DNA of 64,000 bases from NCBI GenBank assembly GCA_035610365.1, contig CM069437.1, positions 32,197,507-32,261,506 on the forward strand, in the 5' to 3' direction. The DNA comes from Aquatica leii (lineage: Eukaryota; Arthropoda; Insecta; Coleoptera; Lampyridae). Positions 1 through 9,859 of this stretch are shown one piece after another. The number at the start of each line of letters is the position of its first letter. The first letter of the stretch is position 1. Made by a program: the position numbers and the translations under genes. The notes under the pieces were generated by a model. The model was given only the letters and a program-made list of their open reading frames with translations, was not told the origin of the DNA and did no database searches.

Positions 1-56
1 ATATAAGTATTACGATTTACAAATCAACAAGTTTATTCAAAGCTGAAGCTAAAAAA

Positions 57-571
57 TTACAACGCACCAATGGTGTTTATCATGCAATTAAATAAATGAG
101 GTTCTTTTTCTTTGATGTTTAAAGCAAATCCCAATTGTGTCTGGCAATCCACTACAGCCTTATCAAAGTTTATTTCTCTATCTTCGATTTTGTACTTCTC
201 AGCATTGTCTTTTCTCATATACGCGTAACCGGATGTTGTATACCAGATTTTACAAACGCCAAGATTTAAGTTTCCTGCACCATCCGTTATACCTTGTTCG
301 AACATCCAGCACCTTAGGAATTTTTTTACGAATTCATCATCTGGATTAATTACGTTAATGTTATTATTAAACATCGAGTAGATCTGATTATTCGTAATGT
401 TTAATTTTGCCATACATATGAAATCACTTTTATCCAGCTCAATGTCTGTGACTTCGAAAGATGCCACCTACAAAACACAATTTTTGAAAATAAGGTAACA
501 CAGACGCACGTTTAATTTACTCGATTTAGACAAGCACTTAATAATAGTACCGATGCTAATTGGAAAATCAT
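57..571 (-). CDS. Odorant-binding-protein-like secreted protein, copy 1 (Minus-C type)
   Basis: Two exons, join(57..467,521..571) on the minus strand, giving 153 residues. Exon 1 encodes MIFQLASVLLLSACLNR, a typical signal peptide, followed by a GT donor; a 53-nt intron ends in TTTTGTAG. Exon 2 encodes the mature protein. Cysteines lie near residues 35, 70, 125 and 145, with an extra one at 89. The CWMFEQG..D..GNLNL stretch resembles the helix after the third OBP cysteine. Cysteines expected at OBP positions 2 and 5 are absent, as in Minus-C OBPs. Insect OBPs are small soluble extracellular carriers of hydrophobic ligands. The 54-residue gap between the second and third conserved cysteines is longer than usual, so this is a divergent member. 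A poly(A) signal AATAAA lies at 32-37. Copies 2 and 3 lack the cysteine at 89. Ligand and tissue cannot be told from sequence. Confidence 0.72.
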
Positions 572-616
572 TTTTTTAGCAGTGTACTATCCGTTGATAC
601 TAAACGTATTTTAAGT

Positions 617-646
617 AACTGAAAATTCAGATTTGGTTGACCTATA
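617..646 (-). promoter_or_regulatory. Core promoter of OBP-like copy 1
   Basis: On the minus strand a TATAGG element (641-646) lies about 26 nt upstream of TCAGTT (617-622), an arthropod initiator match. This is about 50 nt upstream of the predicted start codon. The initiator is kept in copies 2 and 4 (CAGTTA) and as TAGTTA in copy 3; the AT-rich TATA-like stretch is also kept. Conservation across paralogues supports it; the transcription start is inferred. Confidence 0.5.
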
Positions 647-805
647 TGTTGCAATAGGCACCGTCAAAAAAATGTAGATAGTAATCTGTTAGTAACAGAA
701 TAGTGAATATATAACAATTTAGTTTTTTTGTATATGTAGTATGTTGCTTTGTGGTTAATAAACAATTTATTTTGGAAACATTATTTTAATTATTTAATTA
801 TTTAT

Positions 806-985
806 ATATAGGGTACCCAGGTAGTTGATTTACTTATCTAATAAAATAATAAGATACGCGTGGGTAACTGTGCAAACAAATTACGATAACAAATTTTAAA
901 TATTTCTAAAAATACTCTGTTTTTTAATTTAAAAATTGATAGTTACTGACTTTTACTAGTTTTACAAACTTAGCGATAAAAATTT
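806..985. mobile_element. Small MITE, unit-1 copy (degraded)
   Basis: Begins with TATATATAGGGTACCC, matching TATATACAGGGTGTCCC in the better copy at 19097-19284, and continues with the same AT-rich body (TACGCGTGGGTAACTGTGCA and a GATAGTTACTGAC motif). The right end is replaced by the LINE fragment. No coding capacity is seen. Confidence 0.5.
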
Positions 986-999
986 TAACGACGAAGATT

Positions 1000-1425
1000 G
1001 AAAACAAACACAAAAAGGAGCTAGAGTAGCAGGAAACCTTAAGGACGTAATCTGGAAAAACAAATATATGACGACCAAAATTAAAACTAAAGTATACAAG
1101 ACGATTGTGAGACCAATACTGAACGTGCTGAGATGACTAACAGAAAAAAAACAATACCAGATCGAGTTAAAAATAACATAAGGAAAGAATGCGGAGTCGC
1201 AAATATAGTGAAATTTGTAAAAGAAAGACAAAAAGGCTAAAACGAGCATGTTGAAAGGGCGAATGATACCCGTTCAATAAAGATAGTAAGAAACCTAAAA
1301 CTTTCAGATAGACGACTGCCTGGAAAGACGTCAGCTGGAAAACATCAGAAGAATCTCCTTAAATCGTGTGATCAAAAACATATTTGATGTCTAAATAAAA
1401 GAAGAAGAAGAAGAAGAAAGTATAT
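1000..1425 (+). mobile_element. LINE 3' fragment (RTE-like) with (GAA)n tail, unit 1
   Basis: Encodes a decayed stretch related to the region after the RT domain (RVAGNLKDVIWKNKYMTT.K.KTKVYKTIVRPIL), ending in a (GAA)n microsatellite at about 1402-1422. Its unit-2 copy at 13315-13755 is less deleted and includes TYGAKTRADTNKTKQMFRTT. RTE-type LINEs typically end in short tandem repeats. Compared with unit 2 this copy lacks about 75 bp inside the coding part. It is a 5'-truncated dead copy. Confidence 0.6.
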
Positions 1426-2459
1426 GAAGTAGAGTGTTCGAGTTTTAGAAGCTCCACTAGATCGATTGATTTGTCAACTCTTCACCTAAAAATTTAAAAA
1501 CTTTGCAAAACATCAATTTGGATAATTCGAATTAATTATTCGTTATTACAAGTGTTCAATTTTCTGCAATCAACTCTTATATACTGTGTTTTTTAAACGC
1601 CTAGAGATTGGGGAAAATATAATCTTTGACTAATCACACTTTTATCATCATACAATCAATTGTATAGATTATGAAAGTTAAGCTACAATTATTGAGAATT
1701 GAAGAATCTAGTTAACTATGCAAGACATATTGGGTATGTTCCACTTAACGTCAACAACAAACGTACGTCAGTAACAACGTTCCACTTAAAGACCAAAATC
1801 ATTGTGGCTACGTTCAATACGTCATTGACTACGTCATTAATCGCAACCGCACAGAGACCACAACATCTCAAATTTACTTGTGGGTTGTTGTGCTCGTTGG
1901 ACGTTTTCGCGCGCTTTTTTAGAAAAGTTACAAAATGCGTACCGAAATGTTATGTTTGTATGATCATGAAAAGGATACTAATTAAGAAATTAATGTATCG
2001 GCAAAAGATGCTCTACGTGCTAAAAATGGTAAGTTTTGTTTTTTTACTAATGACCTAATTCCTTCATTTTACAAGTATTATAAATATCACTTGACCTCTA
2101 ACTTTGTTTATGTTTTTAGTGATTACAAAAAAATCATAAAAATTATGAATAAAATGTAAAATGCTAAATTTGCATCTGCCAATTTAAAACAATCGGACTC
2201 AGGTCTGATTAAAGACGTTCGGTGTAAAGCATATTCAAAGGAGGGTACTTATAACTTACTTAAGTTGAATAAAAGTTAAATTTACCAAAACCCAAGTTTA
2301 TTAAATAATTACGATAAAATCAAATTTAACTTAATTGCTTTTTTTACATACTTCGTGATAAATGATTAAGTCTAAAAAAATGGCCATTTTTCCTTACATG
2401 AATTGTGAACAAAAATTTAGTTTAAATTTTATGTACAAACTTAATATTGGCAATAAAAA

Positions 2460-2657
2460 TTACTTATCTTGCCGGTTGTCATTGGATAGGTAAATACGGG
2501 CAAAGTCTGCTATTGAAGCGGAAATCAAATCCACATCGGGATCCTGGCACATCGGTAGAAAACTGCTTTTAGGAACGGAGATGTATTTCTCCCAAGAAAA
2601 AACCTTTTCGAAAGTATGAAATATTGTAGAACACAAAACAATTAGCAAACTATACAA
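2460..2657 (-). other. Unrecognised 65-codon open frame in the left arm of Harbinger
   Basis: Encodes a 65-residue peptide starting MYSLLIVLCSTIFHTFEKVF and ending DFARIYLSNDNRQDK. It lies between the first Myb exon and the Penelope insertion, antisense to the Myb gene. A donor-like GAAAAG|GTAAGT sits just upstream on the minus strand, so it could be part of a spliced transcript, but I recognise no domain and it could be chance. Confidence 0.2.
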
Positions 2658-2735
2658 CTTACCTTTTCATTGAAAAGGTGAGACAGTAAAAGATACTAAC
2701 ATTAGAATGTCTTCCGGGTTTGGACATTGTCATAT

Positions 2736-2806
2736 TTGCAACCGAAGCTGCCAACGTTTCGCCCACTTTCGTAAGGGGCTTCATCAGGGCGTGAGATAAA
2801 TCGCAA
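2736..2806 (-). ncRNA. Hammerhead ribozyme motif, Penelope 1 left repeat
   Basis: Minus strand: stem I 5' side TTGC..GCC, then CTGATGA, a stem-loop II built on GCCCC...GTGGGC, then CGAAAC, and GTT with predicted cleavage before GGC..GCAA, which closes stem I. Stem III is only two base pairs (AC/GT), the minimal form reported for Penelope elements, which may act as dimers. Activity is inferred. Confidence 0.7.
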
Positions 2807-2893
2807 AACTCAAACAAGCAATCGAAATCTAACTAAGCACTTCTCAAAAGTTAGGTTATCCACTTCTAAAACAAGCCATAACCTAAACTATGA

Positions 2894-4717
2894 AAAGGTA
2901 AGAAAGAAAATTTTGCGGTTGCTCCCAAACGTATTCCTAAAGAAGATATTCTTTGTGCTGTTGAGTCTTCTATAAGACATCTTCCTCGCCACATCTCAGA
3001 TCCCATTCGTATTAACACTGGCAAAATCCTTGAATCATCTAAAATTTCCAAGTCGGAAGAGTCTGCTCTAAAAAGTCTTCGTAAGAACCCGGATATTATT
3101 GTTTTTCCAGCCGACAAAGGCAACGCCACTGTAGTTTTGAACCAAATTGATTATGTTACGAAAATCAATTCTGTTTTGTCTGAGGAAACTTACGCTCTTC
3201 TAACCCATAACCCCACTTCGAGGATTAAACGCGAGGTTAGCCAAATCATCAAATCTTCCAATCTACCTCCTGAAACTAAACGTCGACTTAACCCATCAGA
3301 TTCTAAACCACCTCGTCTATGCGGACTTCCCAAAATTCACAAACAAGGTATTCCTTTTAGACCTATCGTTAGTACTATCCAATCTCCTACTTACAAGCTA
3401 GCCAAGTTCTTGTCCAACATTCTTTGCGAGTTTACAGGTAAAACCTCTTCTCACATCCTCAACTCTCAGCATTTTATTCAACGTCTAGAAACTATAAAAC
3501 TTGAACCCCAAGATCTTCTCGTGAGCTTTGATGTTACTTCACTTTTTACTAAAATTCCTATTAAGGATTCGCTTATTATCATCAAACAGATTCTGTCTCA
3601 ACACGGCAAGGACTTGAGTTTGGTTCCTCTTATTGAAAAGTGTCTATCCTCTACTTACTTCCAATTTGATAATAAGTTTTACGAACAAGTTTCTGGTGCT
3701 GCTATGGGTTCTCCTCTATCACCTGTTGTAGCTAACATTTTTATGGAATCTTTTGAAACGGTTGCTTTGGAATCATCAATATTAAAACCTGAAGTGTGGT
3801 TTAGATATGTTGACGACACGTTTATTGTTTGGTCTCATGGTCATCTTGAATTGTCTAAGTTTCTTGATCATCTTAACAATCAACACTTAGATATCAAATT
3901 TACTATGGAAATCGAAAGTAATGGTTCTCTTCCATTTCTTGACGTTCTTGTGACTCGTAAGCCCGACAGACTTCTAGGCCATTCTGTTTATCGCAAACCC
4001 ACCCATACGGACAGATACCTTCATGCTTCGTCTCATCATCATCCTGCACAGAAACGTTCTGTTATTGAATCTTTAGTCCATCGTGCCTTTTCTATTTGTC
4101 AACCTGAGAATCTAGACTCAGAACTCCGTCATCTTACTAGAACCTTAGTGAACAATGGTTATGTAAAGCGAGATATTCATAGAGTTATTAATCGTCGTTT
4201 ACATCCACGTACTCGATTACATAAGGACATTTCTACTCCCGAATCCAACCCGAAATTGGCCTTTTTACCCTACATTCACAAGGTTACAGATCAAATAGGG
4301 AAACTCCTTCGTAAGAATGGTATTAAGCCCATATTCAACTCGACAGGCAAAATCTCTCAGATTCTTCCTTCTCCTAAAGACAAATTTCCTACACTTTCAT
4401 CTCAATGTGTATACCAAATTCCCTGTTCTTGTGGTTTAGTCTACATTGGTGAAACCGGTCGTTCCGTCATTACTCGCATTTCAGAACATGATCGTTGTAT
4501 AAGGAAAAGGTATACTTCCAAGTCTGCGGTCGCTGAACATCATTTTACTACAGGTCACAAGATAGATTTTGATAATGTTTCGTTGATTGCCAAATCTCCA
4601 TTCTTTTTCAACAGGAAATTCCGAGAAAGCATAGAAATCATCAAACACCCAATAACTTCAATCGCGATCATGGTTTCGAATTATCCCCTCTTTTGTTCCC
4701 GGTTATTAGTCATTTAA
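2894..4717 (+). CDS. Penelope-like reverse transcriptase with GIY-YIG endonuclease
   Basis: Open frame of about 607 codons with no clear ATG; it starts in FAVAPKRIPKED just inside the left repeat. RT motifs in order: GLPKIHK...FRPIVS, LLVSFDVTSLFTKIP (motif A Asp), AAMGSPLSPVVANIFME (motif B), RYVDDTFIVW (motif C), and VYRKPTHTDRYLH. A C-terminal GIY-YIG nuclease follows: CSCGLVYIGETGRS with downstream R and H. Penelope proteins use this nuclease for target nicking and the RT, a relative of telomerase, for target-primed copying. The last 20 or so residues are in a different frame from the second copy (27.5 kb), suggesting a small indel near 4650. Full-length relatives are longer at the N terminus. 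All RT catalytic aspartates are present. Confidence 0.9.
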   Translation, partial: KGKKENFAVAPKRIPKEDILCAVESSIRHLPRHISDPIRINTGKILESSKISKSEESALKSLRKNPDIIVFPADKGNATVVLNQIDYVTKINSVLSEETYALLTHNPTSRIKREVSQIIKSSNLPPETKRRLNPSDSKPPRLCGLPKIHKQGIPFRPIVSTIQSPTYKLAKFLSNILCEFTGKTSSHILNSQHFIQRLETIKLEPQDLLVSFDVTSLFTKIPIKDSLIIIKQILSQHGKDLSLVPLIEKCLSSTYFQFDNKFYEQVSGAAMGSPLSPVVANIFMESFETVALESSILKPEVWFRYVDDTFIVWSHGHLELSKFLDHLNNQHLDIKFTMEIESNGSLPFLDVLVTRKPDRLLGHSVYRKPTHTDRYLHASSHHHPAQKRSVIESLVHRAFSICQPENLDSELRHLTRTLVNNGYVKRDIHRVINRRLHPRTRLHKDISTPESNPKLAFLPYIHKVTDQIGKLLRKNGIKPIFNSTGKISQILPSPKDKFPTLSSQCVYQIPCSCGLVYIGETGRSVITRISEHDRCIRKRYTSKSAVAEHHFTTGHKIDFDNVSLIAKSPFFFNRKFRESIEIIKHPITSIAIMVSNYPLFCSRLLVI

Positions 4718-5020
4718 CAAAAACACGCCCCCTAGCTGCCGTAACCGAATCAGTGTCGAGCTTAATCATCCGTGACGATCCTTTTTCTTTAAATACGTAG
4801 ATTATTTCTTCTTAAGTCACTTCTACGGAGTTTAGAATCTGGCTTGGTTCACAAGTTGATTACCTAACTCGGTAGTGGTTCTTTGTTAGATTTTCGTTTG
4901 CTTTTTCAGGTTATCGTTTTCTTTCTTACCTTTTCATAGTTTAGGTTATCGCTTGTTTTACAAGTGGATAACCTAACTTTTGAGAAGTGCTTAGTTAGAT
5001 TTCGATTGCTTGTTTGAGTT

Positions 5021-5091
5021 TTGCGATTTATCTCACGCCCTGATGAAGGCCCTTACGAAAGTGGGCGAAACGTTGGCAGCTTCGGTTGCAA
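5021..5091 (+). ncRNA. Hammerhead ribozyme motif, Penelope 1 right repeat
   Basis: Core CTGATGA (5040-5046), stem-loop II, CGAAA (5066-5070), predicted cleavage after GTT at 5074. Stem I is made by GCC/GGC next to the core and TTGC (5021-5024) with GCAA (5088-5091). A GG/CC change in stem II relative to the other three copies (AAGGCCC instead of AAGCCCC) keeps most pairing. Confidence 0.7.
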
Positions 5092-6354
5092 ATATGACAC
5101 GGTCCAAACCCGGAAGACATTCTAATGTTAGTATAGATTCCGGCCGTGGAAGCCTTCGCTATTACAGTAAAAGATAATTTATTTTCAATTTTTATACTGA
5201 TTACAGTAATTATCAGTTTAAATTATTAATTCTGATCGTTATAGAAAAAGACATGTTACTTTGTCAGAACCCAAATTGATTCTCCTAAAATATATCCGAC
5301 AACCTTCCACGTCGTTGTCTGAACAAGTTTTATTTCATATATTGTTCAAAAGAAAGCGGTAAAATTTGAAAATTTGAAATTTGAATATTTTAACGCTACA
5401 AAAAAAACTCTTATTTCAAAATCTGAATACTATCAAACTCATGCTTATAAGGATCGGTTAATTCGCAGAATTTGTGGTGTTACTACTGAAAATATAACAT
5501 AGGTAGGTACATAGTATCTTCTTAATGAAATGTTTTTGTTAGATATTGGTTTTGCAACTCTCTTGTTGCAAGCAAAACAAAGTGAATCTGGGAATGTATC
5601 CAAAAATTTAGAGAATTCTCAAAATGGTAAGTGATTAAATATGTACATCTACAATAAATCAAATTTGTTTGTTTAATTTAGATAAGGAGGTGGGACAAAC
5701 TGATGACAGTAATAGCGACAATGGTATGCTAATATTTTAATAAGGTTACATTAAATTTATTGATCATTTACCTTTATTTAGGAGTACCTTTGTACAGGTG
5801 GGCTACTCCTCTTGTTCAATTATTATTAGAAACATACAGATCCTTAGAAGACAAATTCAATAATCGGAAGCAAACTCAGAAAAGAGTATGGGAAAAAATT
5901 GCAAATATTTTGAAGGAAAAAGGATATTCCGTAACGGGTTCACAAAGTGCAGCAAAACTAAGAATTAAGTTTTTTTTTTATTAAAAAACGGTACGTCGTA
6001 CAATAAAAAGTTAAGAGAGTTTTTTTCTTCACAATTGAACAAAGAATAAAAGCATATTTTTATTTTTAGAGAAATCAGCGCCGTCCTATTTTTTTCTTGA
6101 AAAATTGCTTGTAACGTGCCAATACGCACGCAACTGGTACGAGTGAAACATCGTGTTGTATTGCAAAGTAAGTCTCCCACAGCTATTAACACGCTTAAAA
6201 TTTCATTATGATGCCTCAAGTCGTTTTGGAAAAATCTAATTTTTACTCTTTGTTTTAATTAAACTTCAACACGCTGTAGATCGGTAACGAAGCGTTTGCG
6301 GAACTATGTTTATAGGAACTTTTTTGTATAAAATGACCTGGGCAATCACCCCCT

Positions 6355-7627
6355 TTAATATTGCCACATCTTTTTTAAACACCCTGAATATTGATGTAGA
6401 TTATGCTGGGGAACAGATCTTGTGAGAACAGCAATTTCATCTCCCCGTAATGTGCATATGTTATGAATCTCACAACATGCTATGATATACTTGGCCATCA
6501 GGTCTAGTCTTTTCGTTGGTAGACAATGTAATAAGCTCCTCATCCTGCCTTTTAATAAGCCTATACACCTTTCAACTGTAACCCTGTCAGCTGCATGATG
6601 GTAATTATGTTTTTTCTGTCCTTCTGTTAAGTGACCATTATCTCGAAATGGTGTAATCAGGTGTTGATGCAATTGATATGCAGCATCGCCCAAAAGATGA
6701 CTATCTTCCGGAAATTTTTCAGCATTTTCCAAATAGTTAGCTACTTCAGATTGTCGAAAAACCCTCTGGTCTTGGATAGAGCTAGGATGTCCAGTGTAAC
6801 AATGTGTTATTAAAGCTCTATGATCACACACTATTTAAAATGAACTACAAAAATACATATACCAATTTATAACTGCAATCGGTACTTACCTGCAATTGAA
6901 GAGAGTGATATCCTTTACGGTTAATATAGTCTGCTGGATATTCTTTGGGTGCATCAATACGTATAAGTGTGCCATCGATAGCCCCAATTACTTTGGGATA
7001 GCCATTCACTTCCTCGAATCCTCTCATCACTAAAACAGCACGATTTCAAATAGGCCACTGAATAAATCTTTCTGCTTTTTTGAACAGGGCAATTGTGACT
7101 CTTCGAACTGCTCTAAGAGCTGTAGCTCTTCCTATATTGAAGCGGTCACAAATTGATCTGTAAGATAAAATAATTATAGTTAATCTAATATTTAAAATTT
7201 TTAATATACTTATATGTCACCTGTATGAATCCATAGTGGCCATTTTCCAAAGAGCTACTAACAGCTGTTGGTGAGAAGGTATTGTACGACAGCCCTTTGC
7301 TTGCCTTATCAACTCCTTATTAAGAATTAGGAGAACATAAGTACTTAAATGTGTCTCGGAACATCCGGCAAACAATAATCGTTATCAATATCAACAGATA
7401 TTTTTGATATATATAATCTGGATGTCATGTTGGAAAGAATATGCAATTAATTATTTAATAGTCACTAACCTAAAATGGGTCTTGAACTCATTGTCTTTGT
7501 AACTTTTAACTAGATCTCCATAGTGCGTAATACAAGGGCGAAATTTTCTTTTTCTTATTTTTCCTATAACTTCTTTACATTCCTCATCAGAACTTGATGA
7601 ACTTTCGGAATATTTATTTCGACGCAT
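6355..7627 (-). pseudogene. Harbinger (HARBI1-like) DDE transposase gene
   Basis: Minus-strand multi-exon gene. The start codon at 7625-7627 begins MRRNKYSESSSSSDEECKEV. A middle part has LRQAKG-like text followed by QQLLVALWKMATMDSYR and a donor at 7220. The next exon runs SICDRFNIGRATALRAVRRV to VIGAIDGTLIRIDAP (first Asp) and donor LQ|GTAAGT. The last exon (from about 6834) has VCDHRALITHCYTG, LLGDAAYQL (second Asp) and VERCIGLLKGRMRSL (Glu). All three catalytic residues are visible. One in-frame stop follows FIQWPI near 7050, and the acceptor of the second exon near 7370 is not clear, so the copy is probably inactive. The family cuts and pastes with 3-bp target duplications, as seen here. 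Confidence 0.8.
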
Positions 7628-7849
7628 TATTAATATTGATACTTCTGCGTTATTAATTTCAATAACCTAACCTAACACTTTTGACACCTTATTCCGTCCT
7701 TATTCCTTTATCCGTTCCGCTTATGAGTTCGGCAACACAGTTCAAAGTTTAGTGGAGCGGTTTACATAACGGTAACGGACGTGAGCGTTTTGATCATTAA
7801 GTGGAACATACCCATTGTCGTTTATTAATTTTTTTTTTATCTGTCAATG

Positions 7850-9760
7850 TCAGTTTAGTTTGGAAAATTCAATCGAATAGTGTTTGAGAAATTGATCATT
7901 GAATAAGTTTCTGTTATTAAGAAAATGGAATTGTGACGAAATAACTTTCGGATAAATATTTACTATGGTTTCAAAAAAGGTTTGAGGGCGTATGACTGTG
8001 AGGACAGTTTGAAGTCGGCGTTTGAAGATCTGGTACCCTCATTAGCTACAGTTTATATAAAGTAATAAAAATTTGAACAAAGTTGCAACTTGGTTGTACA
8101 TAGAAAAGGAGCTGACCCTCCTTTAACTGCTGTTAACCAGCGGTGGCTTCTCTATTAGGTCATTTGGTCAATGACCCTCCAAAAAAAGTTATTTTATTAA
8201 CTTTGAAATTACAAAAAAATTGAGTTCAAATCAAATTATCAGCGTTTGAATTTCATGCGTTTAAATATTTGTAAATTTAAACGCAACAGATACAAAAGCT
8301 TGCAAATTTACCCGAGGCTGACACGGACGGGTGCCCTAGAGAGGTGCCCGTATGTATACTATCTTGAAACCGAATCGTAAATTTTATGCGATTTACAAAA
8401 AAGATTAAGTACATTGCTTTCGTGCGGTCTACAGCCAGGGCCGCCTACTCTGTGCAATGTTTACGTGACTTACATCATTTACCGTTATCTTCGCAGCACT
8501 TTGCGTAAAGTAGATGCTGGAATACGCACTTCTTATCAGATTGAGAAACATTACGTAAATTTTCTTAGTTGATGGTTAATATTCATTTGTAAGAAACAAT
8601 TTATCGTTTTTGTTTCATAATGACGGTGGCACAAGACATTAAAAAATTAATATCTAATAATAACGTTTAGAATTTAAATTTAATGCTCGTCCTCAGTCTT
8701 TATTTCAAATTCGACAGATCAGTAAATATAAAAATAAAGAATAGTAATTTGAAGAATCTATGAATGATTCGTTAGATTTCATTTGTAGAATATATTTTAC
8801 TGTTTTGTATGTTTACTGTTTTCACATGATTCATTTATCATTATGGTGTTCGCAGCGCTTGCCGAAAGTCAATTAAAGATCACAATGAAAATGTTTGTCG
8901 AAATAGATATACATCATTAAATAAAACAATTGATTGACTTTACCTATGATTACCGTAGAAAGTAGGTAATGTTTCACTACATTAAAAAGAATTAAAACAT
9001 TTCGACGCAATCGGCAATACTATGGGACAACAAAGATTGTGCGCATTTTTATGCTAAGCATTGAAAAATCTTGCATTAAAAAAATTGTAAATTTTAATGA
9101 GCTTGTTATTGATCATTTTGCGTTAATCGCGTTTTTTTTTTAAATGAGCCTCATGTGTGTTTGACCACCAGCCGCCACTGCTGTTAACTCCAAAAATATT
9201 GCTCCAGTGAAGAAGACCGTAAAAAAAAACAACCGAATTACCTATGTCATGAAGATGGGATCATCGCAAATGAGATCAATATTGCACGAACATTTATATT
9301 TGAAGAAGGTTGTAAGTCGGTTTGTACCTCATGAAATGGCAGACTTACAAAAAGCCAAACGGATTAAAATTTGTCAACAAACTTTAGATATGTTGAATGC
9401 TGGAGGCCATCAAAGTATTAGTAAAATTGTTACTGCCAGTAAAACTGACATACCGTTTTTGATGTTCCCACTCGCCAGGAAAGCCGAATATGGATACACG
9501 AAAAGATGCGGAGACCTCTACAATGGTGAAAAAACAGCAAGCAATAGAGAAAGATATGTACGCATTATTTTTTAGAAGTATTGGTCTAACGGCTACAATT
9601 AAACTAAATACAGTTACTGCTAAACGGCACGGTAAAAATTGTTTGTCTGCTGTGATTAGTGAAGTGCCAAGAAAGAGATTAGAACGCTTCGTTCCATACA
9701 GCAGCGGTAAGTCTTCAACATTTAGCTATTCTATTTTCGATAATTGTAGCTTGGCATTCG
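7850..9760 (+). mobile_element. Decayed mariner, unit 1 (split by a hAT MITE)
   Basis: The start near 7924 (MEL) and YYGFKKGL.AYDCEDSLKSAF match the mariner N terminus. After the MITE (8138-9180) the reading continues in 9189-9700 with ILHEHLYLKKVVSRFVPHE, KRIKICQQTLDMLNAGG and a degenerate ISKIVT catalytic-Asp region. Stops and frame changes are frequent, and the last third of the transposase is deleted relative to unit 2. Shared by units 1-3, so it predates the duplications. Confidence 0.75.
8138..9180. mobile_element. Non-autonomous hAT element (1043 bp) inside the mariner
   Basis: Ends CAGCGGTGGCT and, as reverse complement, CAGTGGCGGCTGGTGGTC, a hAT-type terminus. It is flanked by an exact 8-bp duplication CTGTTAAC (8130-8137, 9181-9188), and unit 2 retains CTGTTAAC once at the same mariner position (near 15847). 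No transposase coding seen. Confidence 0.85.
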
Positions 9761-9859
9761 TATACGAAAAAGTCATTTTCACACTCGTACATTTCTATGC
9801 GATGTCAGTACGTAGTCAAAATTCTGAGGGAACTAAAATTGGTTTGAGCAGATGAGTTC

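Larger units (their letters stand above)
2696..5163 (+). mobile_element. Penelope-like element 1 (RT + GIY-YIG)
   Basis: Flanked by a 13-bp target duplication ACAGTAAAAGATA (2683-2695 and 5164-5176). The right end holds the terminal repeat (about 4920-5140) plus a roughly 40-bp tail ending GCTATT. An inverted copy of the repeat forms the left end (2696-2905), the inverted-terminal-repeat arrangement known for Penelope elements. Each repeat contains a hammerhead-ribozyme motif. The single coding region begins directly after the left repeat, so the 5' part is probably truncated. It sits in an intron of a Harbinger gene, so it is younger than that insertion. Confidence 0.9.
1935..5984 (+). pseudogene. 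Harbinger Myb/SANT-like DNA-binding protein gene (multi-exon)
   Basis: Inferred exons end at 2028 (G|GTAAG), then 5543-5626, 5682-5723 and 5782-5984, with matching GT/AG borders and the same phase (each splits a glycine codon after N). The last exon encodes YRWATPLVQLLLETYRSLED and then a Q-KRVWEKIANILKEKGY-VTG core, a trihelix/Myb-SANT-like domain found in the second Harbinger protein, which helps bring the transposase to the ends. The first exon carries an in-frame stop (DTN*EINVSAKDALRAKN), so the gene is probably dead. The intron between the first two exons holds the Penelope insertion. The region between 5177 and 5540 may hold another degenerate exon (SKSEYYQTHAYKDRLIRRIC). Confidence 0.6.
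1732..7813. mobile_element. PIF/Harbinger DNA transposon, interrupted by a Penelope-like element
   Basis: Perfect 17-bp terminal inverted repeats GGGTATGTTCCACTTAA (1732-1748 and 7797-7813) flanked by a 3-bp duplication ATT (1729-1731, 7814-7816). Unit 2 carries the empty site near 15560-15580, which confirms the ends. It contains two convergent genes typical of the superfamily: a plus-strand Myb/SANT-like protein gene and a minus-strand DDE transposase gene. A Penelope-like element (2696-5163) lies in an intron of the Myb gene; without it the element is about 3.6 kb. Confidence 0.88.

Noticed and set aside
962-1249. 95-codon minus-strand frame with hydrophobic stretches
   Set aside because: It is the complement of the LINE fragment read on the plus strand, which has recognisable RT-region text.
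2866-3129. 87-codon minus-strand frame
   Set aside because: Antisense of the Penelope RT N-terminal region, which reads FAVAPKRIPKED on the plus strand.
2696-5163. LTR retrotransposon reading of the flanking repeats
   Set aside because: Repeats are inverted, carry hammerheads, and the coding is RT plus GIY-YIG with a 13-bp duplication, so Penelope-like.
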